Source of the DNA: a virus | IMG/VR virus record: IMGVR_UViG_3300037584_004279 | Span: 1-56,001 of that record | Reading direction: 5' to 3' (one strand) | Length of the DNA stretch: 56,001 nucleotides | In this document: piece by piece, positions 46,123 through 54,565 of the stretch | Numbering within the stretch: the stretch's first letter is position 1 | Layout: every line of letters starts with the position of its first letter | Notes under the pieces: model-generated | Seen by the model: the letters and a program-made list of their open reading frames with translations, nothing else | Database searches by the model: none | What the model was told of the DNA's origin: nothing | Made by a program: the position numbers and the translations under genes

Positions 46123-48558
46123 TTATTTTGGTTCAAATTCTGCTAGGTCAAATCCATCAAGTGAGTCTTCATTGGATTCAAATCTTTGAGGAGGTAAATT
46201 ATTTTTTCTCTGTGAAATTAATTGAGATTGTTCAGAATTTTGTTGACTTATTCTATCAGACTTAGCTTTTTCTCTTGACTTTTCTCTTTCTGCTAAAGCT
46301 CCTTCTGAAATACCTCTAAGTTGTTGGTTGTAATCAAATTCCTGTTGCATTAACTGACTTTTTAGCAAAGCTTCATTTTTTTGTTTTTCAATTTCAAAAG
46401 CAATTTCGGCTTGTTTTAATTGAATTTTACCTTGAATTTCTGCTTGTTGTTTTTGCATAGCAGTTTGTGAAGCCATCTGTTGAGATTGTAGTTGTTGTTG
46501 AGCAACCATAGCTTGTTTTTTCATTTCACGTTGCTCTAGTTGTTCTTGTTTTTGTTTTCTTTTTAATTTTAATAATTGGTTAGCTAGTTTTATATTTTTA
46601 ATTTCTCTAATATCTATAGCATCTTCCAAGTTAATATCTTGTTTTGAAAGAGCCATTTGAATATTCTGCTCTAGTTTAGCTTTTTCCTCTTCATCTGGAG
46701 CAACTTCAATAAAAATACCAAAGTCATATACATATAAATCGGATATATCATTAAGAATACTTACATTAAATTTTCCAATTTTATTTACAAAATCATCTTT
46801 AAAATCTGCATATTCTAATATATCAGCAACCCTATAAGTAAGTGCTTCAGATATACTTCTATATATATAAAGACTGCCGTCTAAAATATGTCTAGTAGCC
46901 GTGTTTGAATTTAATGCTGCTAGTTTTTGTAATCCAACTAAAGCATTTGCATCAGGTGTGGAAGCGTCTCTCGCTTCATTTAAACCTGTGACTGTTCTAA
47001 TCATATTAAGATAATGATTATAATTAGTGATTAACATTTGAGTTTTTGATGCTCCTGAATTAGAAGTTAATTGCTGTATCGGCACTCTTGCATTGTTAAA
47101 TTCACCCTCTTGCGTGTACGACCTACCAATAACAGAACCTGTTTGAAAGTATAATCTTAGTGCATCTTCAGGATTATATGCATTTCCTGTTCCTAAATCT
47201 ACTTCATTCAATCCATCTGCATCAATATACACCCCGTCTGGTACCACTCGAGAAATAACTTGTTGTAGTTTCAAGTGTGTCATTTGAATTAAATCTGTAA
47301 AAGGTATCATTCTTCTAACTAAAGACTCAATAACCCCTTTATACATTCTCGGAGCTACAGCAACATAATTAGGTAAAGCATGCTGGCTTGCTGATTTTGG
47401 TCTAACCATGTTTTGAGCCAGCTCCCATTTCAAAACAATGTTTGTGCCCATAACCATTACACCATTATACCAAACATCAATAGTTTTTGAAATTTTTTCA
47501 AATCTTCCTTCTTCCATCATTTCTTCTGGTGGATTAAACTGGTCGTCTTTTTCTATTAATTTACTACCACCTGTTTCTAATATTTTCTTTTTATAAACCA
47601 TCTTTTTAGTAGTCTTATAATTAAAATACATTAAAGTACAAGTGTCTCTGTAAAATATATCATTTTCATAAAACTGCGCAGTATTATAATAATCATACCA
47701 ACTTTGACTGTATTTACTAATTTCTTCAAGTTGTTCTCTAGTTAATGTTGGGTCTATTTTCACCAGTTCAGTAATAGGTAAAGTTTTGATTTCACCCCAA
47801 TAAAAACAATCTTTAAAATGAGGGTCTTCAGTATAACTATACACTACATTAGCTGGGTCTACATAAGATATTTCAACTCCAGCTCCAGGCAAAAACTCAT
47901 GTTTAGCCACAGATATACCCAACACAGTTAAGTCATAATCAAACCTTTTTCTTAAATCTATGTAATGATTTTCTTCTAATATTGTATTGATTGCTTCTTC
48001 TTCAGCAATCTCAATGGCAGGCTTGTAGTTTAATTGCATATACAGTGAAAGCTCTTCATCAGTCTGAGGTAAATCATCTTGTGGTAAAACAAAAGGGTTA
48101 ACACCTGATTCTTTTTGTATAATTTGTAATGTGGGTTTGGCAAGCATTTCTCCTTTTACTAAATCTTGATACTTGCTTCTTTTTGATTGAGACATTGCAT
48201 CTTGTGCATAAGCTTTTACTTTAAAAAGCCTATCAGACATTCCATTAACCACTATATCAACAAACTTCGGTATCACAGGAACAGGTGTCCAGTCTAAATT
48301 TAAATAAGACAAATCACCGTCAATTGCTAATTCATTTTTGTATTTTTTTATTGACTGCTCTCCTCTTGCGTATAAACGAAGTTTATGAAAATCTCTCCAT
48401 TGATTATAATATCTGCACTGATTTCCATCTTTTTTAAACCACTCATATTGTATGGCTTGACCAATCTGTAAGCCAAATTCCATCGTAGCTTTTTCTGCGT
48501 CCGATACAAACTGACTTGGAAACCCTACAGATGAAATTTTTATTTTTACATCTTTCAT
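46123..48558 (-). CDS. portal protein (811 aa)
   Basis: 811 residues. LNLDWTPVPVIPKFVDIVVN (about 94-113) with GMSDRLFKVKAYA, FDYDLTVLGISVAKHEFLPG, YVDPANVVYSYTEDPHFKDC and VRRMIPFTDLIQMTHLKLQQ are portal-type helices and wing segments; the DWTPVPVIPKFVD and Y.DP.N..YS elements are familiar from Bacteroidota podovirus portals. The last 170 residues are a glutamine/lysine-rich coiled coil (QQQLQSQQMASQTAMQKQQA), an unusually long barrel-like tail. It overlaps the terminase gene by four bases (ATGA). Confidence 0.85.
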   Translation of the reverse strand: MKDVKIKISSVGFPSQFVSDAEKATMEFGLQIGQAIQYEWFKKDGNQCRYYNQWRDFHKLRLYARGEQSIKKYKNELAIDGDLSYLNLDWTPVPVIPKFVDIVVNGMSDRLFKVKAYAQDAMSQSKRSKYQDLVKGEMLAKPTLQIIQKESGVNPFVLPQDDLPQTDEELSLYMQLNYKPAIEIAEEEAINTILEENHYIDLRKRFDYDLTVLGISVAKHEFLPGAGVEISYVDPANVVYSYTEDPHFKDCFYWGEIKTLPITELVKIDPTLTREQLEEISKYSQSWYDYYNTAQFYENDIFYRDTCTLMYFNYKTTKKMVYKKKILETGGSKLIEKDDQFNPPEEMMEEGRFEKISKTIDVWYNGVMVMGTNIVLKWELAQNMVRPKSASQHALPNYVAVAPRMYKGVIESLVRRMIPFTDLIQMTHLKLQQVISRVVPDGVYIDADGLNEVDLGTGNAYNPEDALRLYFQTGSVIGRSYTQEGEFNNARVPIQQLTSNSGASKTQMLITNYNHYLNMIRTVTGLNEARDASTPDANALVGLQKLAALNSNTATRHILDGSLYIYRSISEALTYRVADILEYADFKDDFVNKIGKFNVSILNDISDLYVYDFGIFIEVAPDEEEKAKLEQNIQMALSKQDINLEDAIDIREIKNIKLANQLLKLKRKQKQEQLEQREMKKQAMVAQQQLQSQQMASQTAMQKQQAEIQGKIQLKQAEIAFEIEKQKNEALLKSQLMQQEFDYNQQLRGISEGALAEREKSREKAKSDRISQQNSEQSQLISQRKNNLPPQRFESNEDSLDGFDLAEFEPK

Positions 48559-50801
48559 CTGATAATCTGACTTAAATTGCCTGTATTAGTATACCTTGCA
48601 AAGTTAACTTTTATTTTTGACTCTTTTTTTTCAGGCTGATATAAATTCTTTTGACAAGCCATAATTGCAAGTCCTGAACTTATGGTTGCATCAAATTTAG
48701 TTCTTTTATTAATATCGAACCTAGCCCAATCTTCTAAAGTTCTTGTAAATGGCATGCTTCCCATATCGTCTGTGTCTCTAAATATACCATTTAAATCTAT
48801 TCCAACATATTTTTCTATATAAGACTCTACAGCTGATGCGTGAGCCTGTTTTACATCTTCACTACTATTGGGTATACCCCCTAACTCTCGTTCTGATTTA
48901 GATAATTTATTATATAATTTATCAGGTCTGTTCATGCTAAAACCTCTATAGCCCCTATTTTTAAAATGATATAGTAATCTAGGTTTGTTATTTTCAACTA
49001 ATATAGGCATACCATAAAACACACACGCCATTAATACTTCTTCAAAAAATATTTCAGCCGTCTGAGGTCTGGATATATATTCTAAAAAAAACTCATTAGA
49101 CGGAGCTTCATCCATGTTAAACTTAGTCAAACCATGTAATGAGCCATTTGAACCTCTTCCGCCTACAGTACCTGATATATCATAGCTATCACAACCAAAA
49201 GCACCTATGTGTTCATTGCCAGGATATTTTATCCCTCCTCTATTAATTACATTGTTTTGCAAAGATTTATTTGGTGTCCATGAAATTAAAAACCTACCTC
49301 TTGTATCTGGAGTCCATATTACTTTTGTGTCTTTTATACCGTCTTTCCAATGAAACGAACCTTTAGTTAAAAAATGTTCTTTTATCATTGAGTCATTATA
49401 ATCTATTTGTTGATATAATTTTGTTAAGTTAAAAAGTGAAGATTTACTTTCATCTCTAAATGCATGGGATTCAGTTCTAGGAAATTGCCTATAAAATTCA
49501 TTTAAAGCATCAGCGTCATTTTTTAAAGAATCAACTTCGCCTTTCCAATAATTTATAGCTCCTTTATAAATATTTTCCCCATCAACACCTAAAACAGAAT
49601 GTTCAGGAGTTTTCAAAACAGGCATACCATGTTTGTCTATAAACCCTTCCATATTCCACTCCATGGGTATGAATAAACTATACAAACCGCTTTTAGTTTG
49701 TCCATTTGAATTTCTTAATAGTGGATTTGAGTCATCATATAGTTTTTTAAAATTATTTCCTCCTTTATCTAACGCATTTGATGTGGAACCCATCATGCAC
49801 TTACCAATAATTTTACTACCTAATCGCAAACAAGTTTTTGTAACACGCCAGTTATTTAAAATATTATTAGGCTTTATCCATTTTCCACTTTCATCATGTA
49901 CTAATAATAATAATTTTTCACCGTCATAAGAGTTATCATCTGTATTTTTCCAGTCTATTGTGGTGTCTAATCCATCCATTTCATCTTCATCTATTTCATA
50001 CATATTTTTCTTTGTAATCTTTGATGCAGGAACTCTATATGCTAATTCTGTTTTTGGTTTATCCATACCATCTTGAATAGGCTTGAAAAAAAATGGCAGT
50101 CTATTTGAAATAGGAACTACTTTGTCTGTGAACATTTTTTTTGCATCAGAACCTGTTTTAGAAAGTATACCTACTCTTGAATCTCTGGCTAACGTACCCG
50201 TGTTTACGCACTCAGATGAACCCATAAACGAAAATCCTGAACGTCTTATCTTTAAATATATCATTCCAAAACTTCTTTTGTCTGCCTTACAAGCCTCCCA
50301 ATAAATAAAAAATATTCTATTTGCTTCTCTGTAATCGGGATAACCTACATCAATACTAGTCCATTGTAAATACATATAATGAGCTCCAGTAACATAAGTA
50401 GAAATACCTTTATTTTTAAACCAATATCCTTGTTCTCGATTGTCAAACTCTCCTTCAATATAATCAACCCATTGATTTTTAAACTCACCAGGCATTTCAT
50501 TCCATTGAAATATAGATTGTATTCGTAATAAAACTTTGGGAAGTTCATGTCTTTCCCAATATTGATTTTCTTTTTTTTTATGTCTTTCAAAACATTCTTT
50601 AGGTGTTTTGGGTAAAGCAATATGAAGACCACTAATATTGTATATGTCTCCAATCTCTCCAGATTTAGAAATTATAACAACATCATATTTAGGGTTATAT
50701 CCATAAATCCAACTTTTGTTTCTGTTTTTATTAGAAACCACTGATTTGGGAATATAGTTTTTAACTACAATGTATAAACTATTTGGACCTTCTTTCTGCA
50801 A
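48555..50801 (-). CDS. terminase large subunit (748 aa)
   Basis: 748 residues. A variant Walker A LKIRRSGFSFMGSSE near residue 185 (arginine-rich rather than GKT), Walker B LLLLVHDESGKW near 300, motif III KCMMGSTSNALDKGG, and a nuclease domain that starts IGAFGCDSYDISG near 537 with the first catalytic aspartate. It packages DNA into the procapsid from the portal; the length suits the large terminases of crAss-like phages. It overlaps the 93-residue gene by 23 bases upstream and the portal by four bases downstream. Confidence 0.9.
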   Translation of the reverse strand: MQKEGPNSLYIVVKNYIPKSVVSNKNRNKSWIYGYNPKYDVVIISKSGEIGDIYNISGLHIALPKTPKECFERHKKKENQYWERHELPKVLLRIQSIFQWNEMPGEFKNQWVDYIEGEFDNREQGYWFKNKGISTYVTGAHYMYLQWTSIDVGYPDYREANRIFFIYWEACKADKRSFGMIYLKIRRSGFSFMGSSECVNTGTLARDSRVGILSKTGSDAKKMFTDKVVPISNRLPFFFKPIQDGMDKPKTELAYRVPASKITKKNMYEIDEDEMDGLDTTIDWKNTDDNSYDGEKLLLLVHDESGKWIKPNNILNNWRVTKTCLRLGSKIIGKCMMGSTSNALDKGGNNFKKLYDDSNPLLRNSNGQTKSGLYSLFIPMEWNMEGFIDKHGMPVLKTPEHSVLGVDGENIYKGAINYWKGEVDSLKNDADALNEFYRQFPRTESHAFRDESKSSLFNLTKLYQQIDYNDSMIKEHFLTKGSFHWKDGIKDTKVIWTPDTRGRFLISWTPNKSLQNNVINRGGIKYPGNEHIGAFGCDSYDISGTVGGRGSNGSLHGLTKFNMDEAPSNEFFLEYISRPQTAEIFFEEVLMACVFYGMPILVENNKPRLLYHFKNRGYRGFSMNRPDKLYNKLSKSERELGGIPNSSEDVKQAHASAVESYIEKYVGIDLNGIFRDTDDMGSMPFTRTLEDWARFDINKRTKFDATISSGLAIMACQKNLYQPEKKESKIKVNFARYTNTGNLSQIIR

Positions 50802-51060
50802 AACCTCTTTTTGTTTCTACTTTAACATTTACTGTTTCATTACTTGACAAAGCCTCTTTCTCCTGTTCAATACGATTTAATATTTCAAACGCATCAAATA
50901 TCGCAAGCTTTTTAGTGGCAGCGGCATTTTTTAATCTATCTGCTGCCAACTCATCTTCAGGGTCAGGTTTAATTATTTTTTCTTTAGCCACATCAATTAA
51001 TTCTTTAACGGCTCTTTCACCAGCTTTTATAATTTCTAATTTTATTTGTTTATTAGTCAT
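50779..51060 (-). CDS. possible small terminase subunit (93 aa)
   Basis: 93 residues, all helical and charged: MTNKQIKLEIIKAGERAVKE, then PEDELAADRLKNAAATKKLA, IFDAFEILNRIEQEKEAL and a C-terminal ETKRGFAERRSK. It sits directly upstream of the large terminase and overlaps it by 23 bases. Position and helical build suggest a small terminase subunit, but no DNA-binding domain is identifiable by eye. Confidence 0.45.
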   Translation of the reverse strand: MTNKQIKLEIIKAGERAVKELIDVAKEKIIKPDPEDELAADRLKNAAATKKLAIFDAFEILNRIEQEKEALSSNETVNVKVETKRGFAERRSK

Positions 51061-51620
51061 AATACTAAAGAAATTTGATGGTCAAACATTCTATATAACT
51101 TTTCTCCATCGACTATAAATTCATATTCACTATCTGGTTGAAAAGATATTTTATCACCCTCTTTAATTCCTTTTAATTTAAGATAATTATTTGGATATTT
51201 CATGATACCTATTAATGGCTCTTCTGAGAACGGTTTAAATATATAAGATTCTTCAGTAGAAACAGGTTTGACAAAACAATATCTGTCATTAGCATACCAT
51301 TTTTCATCATGTTTATACATAAAAAACTGTTCGTTATCAATAAAAAATAAATCGTCCTTAAAAAAACTCTTACCACTTTTTTCTTGACCCTGCATATCAT
51401 AATAGAATTTAAAAACATTATGATGTACTAATAAAATATCTTCTTTTTGAATAGGCCCTTTATAAACTATAGGTGTTGCTAATACTTTAGCGTAACGATT
51501 AGAAAACTTATGGTCTTCTTGTGAAGTACTTGTAATAAAATCAATCCCTGATATTTTTTTTGTGTTATCATACCTTTTTCCATTTAAAGGTTTAACTATA
51601 AACTGAAATGGGGATTTCAT
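51057..51620 (-). CDS. divergent GroES-like protein (187 aa)
   Basis: The C-terminal part GIKEGDKISFQPDSEYEFIV followed by DGEKLYRMFDHQISLVL (residues 151-187) aligns naturally with the GroES C-terminus (EGDKV.F....G.E...DGEEYLIM...DILAVI). An earlier VLATPIVYKGPIQKEDILLV (about 46-65) matches the GroES beta-barrel strands. A roughly 70-residue insertion (MQGQEKSGKSFFKDDLFFID, NEQFFMYKHDEKWY) interrupts the fold. It is twice the length of GroES. It lies next to terminase, and may be a co-chaperonin for capsid folding or a structural descendant. Distinct from the canonical groES at 7256-7513. Coupled to its neighbours by ATGA and ATG-type overlaps. Confidence 0.55.
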   Translation of the reverse strand: MKSPFQFIVKPLNGKRYDNTKKISGIDFITSTSQEDHKFSNRYAKVLATPIVYKGPIQKEDILLVHHNVFKFYYDMQGQEKSGKSFFKDDLFFIDNEQFFMYKHDEKWYANDRYCFVKPVSTEESYIFKPFSEEPLIGIMKYPNNYLKLKGIKEGDKISFQPDSEYEFIVDGEKLYRMFDHQISLVL

Positions 51621-51844
51621 TAAAAATTTATATTATACTCTATAGAAATAGGAATAGAAGAAGTAAATTCTTTCCATAGTATTACGACATCTTTGTCTTC
51701 AATATAAATTTTAAAAGATTGCTTTTTTTCATCATATTTAATAAGATGAATTGTATGAGAATTATTCAATATCTTTTGGCCAACTATATAATGCATAGCA
51801 CCTGATTTATAATCAGGACCAATAGATATTTTTCTAATATCCAT
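51620..51844 (-). CDS. conserved small protein of the terminase region (74 aa)
   Basis: 74 residues, MDIRKISIGPDYKSGAMHYI..., strand-rich (HTIHLIKYDEKKQSFKIYIE), with a hydrophobic/basic mix. I recall MDIRKISIGPDYKSGAMHY-type starts in several marine phages near terminase; function unknown. Its boundaries touch the neighbouring genes on both sides (51620 and 51844), implying tight coupling. Confidence 0.6.
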   Translation of the reverse strand: MDIRKISIGPDYKSGAMHYIVGQKILNNSHTIHLIKYDEKKQSFKIYIEDKDVVILWKEFTSSIPISIEYNINF

Positions 51845-52104
51845 TACTCTTTACTTTCTTCTTCTTCTTTAGGATTAATTACTCCTGTTTCTAAATTTAT
51901 AACAACGTTATCTCCATATTTTTCAAGCAATTTTTTTTCTTGCTCTTTAAACATATTTTGAATAACATTTAAATTTTTAATAACATTGTTTTTTGATATT
52001 TCAATATCTCCTAATTGATTTTTTATAAGTTGAAAATCTTTGTTTAATTTTTGAAGTATTTCTAATTCTTCTTTATCTAGTTTTTGAGATTTTTTTTCTG
52101 CCAT
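51844..52104 (-). CDS. coiled-coil protein (86 aa)
   Basis: 86 residues, mostly helix: MAEKKSQKLDKEELEILQKL, NIEISKNNVIKNLNVIQNMF and EQEKKLLEKYGDNVVIN, with leucine heptads throughout, ending in an acidic run (KEEEESKE). It may be a scaffold-like or adaptor peptide. A TAACTTTG box (52133-52126) lies 22 bases upstream. Confidence 0.55.
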   Translation of the reverse strand: MAEKKSQKLDKEELEILQKLNKDFQLIKNQLGDIEISKNNVIKNLNVIQNMFKEQEKKLLEKYGDNVVINLETGVINPKEEEESKE

Positions 52105-52130
52105 ATCTATTTAATTTAATTTTTACAAAG

Positions 52131-52205
52131 TTATGAATTTTTATTTATATAATATAAAGCACATCCATATAAGTATGATAATATAAAAAATAAAAATATT
52201 TTCAT
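52131..52205 (-). CDS. tiny lipoprotein-like peptide (24 aa)
   Basis: Twenty-four codons translated as MKIFLFFILSYLYGCALYYI and four more residues. The hydrophobic start followed by LYGC resembles a lipobox, so it might be an outer-spanin-like lipoprotein of the lysis set. Its ATG overlaps the holin stop (TAATG at 52203-52207). Short, so uncertain. Confidence 0.4.
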   Translation of the reverse strand: MKIFLFFILSYLYGCALYYINKNS

Positions 52206-52666
52206 TATTGTTTTTTGAACATTGATGTTGCCTTTTCTGTCGTCCTTCCTCCGAAGTAGGCTAAAACCGTAGCCATCATAACCTTCTCAAAAGTGTCATT
52301 CCAAACTTCATTTATATGAAATGGAACATTATCAATGCTGTCTAATATACCAGCAAATGAAAATATAACTATACACCATACTAAAACTAAAGGTCTTACA
52401 TTTTTGCTCAACCAACTATCACTTGCTGCATCTGCTTGCCAACGAGAAGTTACCGACTCTAATTCTTTATTTTGCTGTTCATAGATAAGTTGTTGTAATT
52501 TAATTTTATCTTCATTGCTAACATCAGATTTACCAATAGCAGCTATAGCATCTTTAGGACTTGTAACTCCTTGTAATACGCTTCCTAGCGTTGGATTTAT
52601 CATTCCCGCTGCTCCTAAAAGGAGTTTTCCTACTGTAGTATTTTTAAATTTCTTTTTTTCAGGCAT
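52205..52666 (-). CDS. holin of the 3-TM family (153 aa)
   Basis: 153 residues. The SRWQADAASDSWLSKNVRPL element followed by two to three hydrophobic helices (VLVWCIVIFSFAGIL, ...FEKVMMATVLAYFGGRTTEK) matches the GTA/phage holin-3TM family. The N-terminal part adds a further hydrophobic helix (KLLLGAAGMINPTLGSVLQG). It would form holes in the inner membrane to release the endolysin encoded just upstream; the two overlap by 8 bases. Confidence 0.8.
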   Translation of the reverse strand: MPEKKKFKNTTVGKLLLGAAGMINPTLGSVLQGVTSPKDAIAAIGKSDVSNEDKIKLQQLIYEQQNKELESVTSRWQADAASDSWLSKNVRPLVLVWCIVIFSFAGILDSIDNVPFHINEVWNDTFEKVMMATVLAYFGGRTTEKATSMFKKQ

Positions 52667-53132
52667 TTGTTATATCTATATATTTTGTTTTACCATCGTC
52701 TCTTACGGCTTTTAAAATTCTGTTTCTGTTTTTATCTTCGCTGACATACGATACATGAACCCAATCGGGGTTTGTTTCTGAACCAAACTCCCAAATCATT
52801 TGGTCAAAATTTACATTTTCTTTTATCCAAGAAAACATTTCAGCGTTAGTTTTATGACCATAAATGTCATCAATATCAATTGCAGATGCACCACCTTTAC
52901 AACAATGCTGAGATTTGGAACTTCCCCCAATAGCTTCATTGAGAGCTGGTGACCTGTACATGCTGTTGATTTTTATTGGACCACCAACCCATTCTCTAAG
53001 GGGTTCAAATACTTTTTCTGCTAATTGTTTCATGTTAGCTATTGCATCACCATTTGGTGTGTTGTCAATGCCTAATCTTAAAGCAGTAACCGACTTGGTT
53101 GCTTCCTTTTCAGAAATATGTTTACTAATCAT
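52659..53132 (-). CDS. endolysin, peptidase M15-type (D-Ala-D-Ala/L-Ala-D-Glu peptidase, 157 aa)
   Basis: 157 residues. Motifs: HISEKEATKSVTALRLGIDN, PLREWVGGPIKINSMYRSPA, NEAIGGSSKSQHCCKGGASA then IDI (H and D of the zinc site), and the second histidine in DWVHVSYVSE. It cleaves peptide cross-links in peptidoglycan. No signal peptide, so it needs the holin downstream. Cysteines replace one or two residues after the first histidine (QHCCKG) compared with the usual QH..G; the metal ligands are intact. Confidence 0.85.
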   Translation of the reverse strand: MISKHISEKEATKSVTALRLGIDNTPNGDAIANMKQLAEKVFEPLREWVGGPIKINSMYRSPALNEAIGGSSKSQHCCKGGASAIDIDDIYGHKTNAEMFSWIKENVNFDQMIWEFGSETNPDWVHVSYVSEDKNRNRILKAVRDDGKTKYIDITNA

Positions 53133-53138
53133 AATTTA

Positions 53139-53492
53139 TTAATTTGTGCTTGACCTTCTTGTAGATTGCATCTTAGACCTATTTATCCATTCTTGAATTT
53201 TTTCTGGCTCAATTTCTAACTTGAAAGATAAATCAGCAGCCCATTGCCCTTTTGGTTTTTGGGTTTTATTATCATATAAAATAATTGTTGGGACTGATTT
53301 TATTTGATTTTTGATTGCTGGGGGTTGGTTCTCTAATTTTACTTTTAATACTTCAACACCTTTTAATTGTTTGAGATATTTGTAATCATTATCAGAGTTC
53401 CATTTTGAATTTATATGTAGTAATGTCATATCTTGTGCGCTTGTTATTGCTGAAATGAATAGGACAAATATTACAAAAATTACATGTTTCAT
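53139..53492 (-). CDS. exported thioredoxin-fold-like protein without CXXC (117 aa)
   Basis: A Sec signal peptide (MKHVIFVIFVLFISAITSAQ, residues 1-20, cleavage likely after SA) is followed by MTLLHINSKWNSDNDYKYLK, LEVLKVKLEN-type strand and KSVPTIILYDNKTQ with a cis-proline, then a helix. The strand/helix order is thioredoxin-like, but where the CXXC should be there is SKWNSDN, so no redox activity is expected. It sits between endolysin and a membrane protein in the lysis region; a periplasmic role is likely. Confidence 0.55.
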   Translation of the reverse strand: MKHVIFVIFVLFISAITSAQDMTLLHINSKWNSDNDYKYLKQLKGVEVLKVKLENQPPAIKNQIKSVPTIILYDNKTQKPKGQWAADLSFKLEIEPEKIQEWINRSKMQSTRRSSTN

Positions 53493-53797
53493 CTTTTATA
53501 AACTTTATCTTCTAATTCTTTTATTGACTCTTTATTGTCTAATATATCCTCTTTTAAACCATCTGTCGATTTTTCAATTTGTATTATGGTGCTCCTCACC
53601 AGCTCGTCTTTTAGCTGGAACTCCATTTTTTGAACAAACTCCTCGCCACTAAAACTATCAATCTTGTTATTTAAATCTTGAATATCTCCTTGTAATGTAA
53701 ACCACATGCTAGCTAAAGAAATAGTTCCAGCTATAATGATTCCGATGGTTTTTAAGTCAACCTGTACATTAGTATCCTCACCGATTTTTGTTGCCAT
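53489..53797 (-). CDS. membrane-anchored coiled-coil protein, inner-spanin or holin candidate (102 aa)
   Basis: 102 residues: an N-terminal transmembrane segment (IGIIIAGTISLASMWFTLQG, about 18-37) followed by a coiled coil (DIQDLNNKIDSFSG, LKEDILDNKESIKELEDKVY). N-in topology with a long periplasmic coiled coil fits an inner spanin. It overlaps the next gene by four bases and lies among lysis genes. Confidence 0.6.
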   Translation of the reverse strand: MATKIGEDTNVQVDLKTIGIIIAGTISLASMWFTLQGDIQDLNNKIDSFSGEEFVQKMEFQLKDELVRSTIIQIEKSTDGLKEDILDNKESIKELEDKVYKR

Positions 53798-53933
53798 TGA
53801 GTTCTTGTGTTTTTTTTATTGTATAGACTATAGTCGCTACTAATAAAATTATTCTTAATATATCTACTACATAGTCTGCAAAAGAAAAAGCTAAAACTAT
53901 TGAATTTATTATGTATAATCTTAAATCTTGCAT
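53778..53933 (-). CDS. small membrane protein (51 aa)
   Basis: Fifty-one codons: MQDLRLYIINSIVLAFSFAD followed by YVVDILRIILLVATIVYTIK and a polar tail. Two hydrophobic stretches (residues 7-20 and 24-40) suggest a hairpin membrane protein. It overlaps the 102-residue membrane gene by 20 bases and shares a base with the upstream stop (TAATG at 53933). A small holin-type protein is possible. Confidence 0.55.
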   Translation of the reverse strand: MQDLRLYIINSIVLAFSFADYVVDILRIILLVATIVYTIKKTQELNGNKNR

Positions 53934-54067
53934 TATCTTCCTTGACCTATGTAAATTTTTTTATAATTTTTACTTCCTTTGCATTTGCTTGTTTTAGTTT
54001 TTGCATGAACACCTGGTCTTCTTTTTTTACTTTTATATCTATGTACAAATGTAAAACCCTTAGCCAT
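53933..54067 (-). CDS. small basic conserved phage protein (44 aa)
   Basis: A 44-codon ORF, MAKGFTFVHRYKSKKRRPGV then HAKTKTSKCKGSKNYKKIYI. The MAKGFTF.HRYK...RPGVHAKTKTSK..SKNYKK..NKQG/GQGR layout is one of the most repeated tiny ORFs in marine phages, to my recollection. Strongly basic; function unknown. It overlaps the tiny gene before it (54060). Confidence 0.7.
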   Translation of the reverse strand: MAKGFTFVHRYKSKKRRPGVHAKTKTSKCKGSKNYKKIYIGQGR

Positions 54068-54137
54068 TGGTATTTATGTATTCATAAACAATTTCAATAT
54101 TACCACCTGAAGTAGTTTGATTTTCTTTTTTAAACAT
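54060..54137 (-). CDS. tiny peptide (25 aa)
   Basis: Twenty-five codons, MFKKENQTTSGGNIEIVYEY and INTNG, coupled to the next gene. Similar TTSGG.IEIVYEYI peptides occur in other phages as I remember. Short, hence uncertain. Confidence 0.4.
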   Translation of the reverse strand: MFKKENQTTSGGNIEIVYEYINTNG

Positions 54138-54207
54138 ATAATACAAAAATAATGTATTTTTCTTAATCTTTTTTTACCTTTTCTTTATACTCTTCAGTAT
54201 TGTATTT

Positions 54208-54537
54208 TTAATTCCAATCTGGCTTTAAGTATTCATCTACAGGATTTTTTTGTAGTTCGATTTGATTGTCAAGATTTAGTTTCTTTGCATCGACATCAAT
54301 ACCAGCTTCTAGCCATCCAACAACATCTGATTTTTTCAAATCTTTGTACTCAATAAAATCTTCACCTTCAACATATTCAACCCCATGTGTGCCAATTAAA
54401 GATGCCATGTATTCATCTGGTTTAGTTTTATCTTTAGCGGTATATGTCCAATGCACTATATAAATAACATTGTCTTTGCCATCTTGTTTTATTTTAGCAT
54501 CTAGCTGATTTATATGCCAGTCGTATGTATTAGCCAT
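54208..54537 (-). CDS. small conserved phage protein, tail region (109 aa)
   Basis: 109 residues beginning MANTYDWHINQLDAKIKQDG, then VIYIVHWTYTAKD. The MANTY.W.I..LD.......VVY.VHW.Y...D pattern followed by a helical DWV.A.ID-type end is common in T4-like cyanophages and other marine phages, usually near fibres and lysis genes. No function proven. There is a 20-base gap to the next gene. Confidence 0.7.
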   Translation of the reverse strand: MANTYDWHINQLDAKIKQDGKDNVIYIVHWTYTAKDKTKPDEYMASLIGTHGVEYVEGEDFIEYKDLKKSDVVGWLEAGIDVDAKKLNLDNQIELQKNPVDEYLKPDWN

Positions 54538-54565
54538 AATTTTTTTTTATAAATATAGTAAATTT

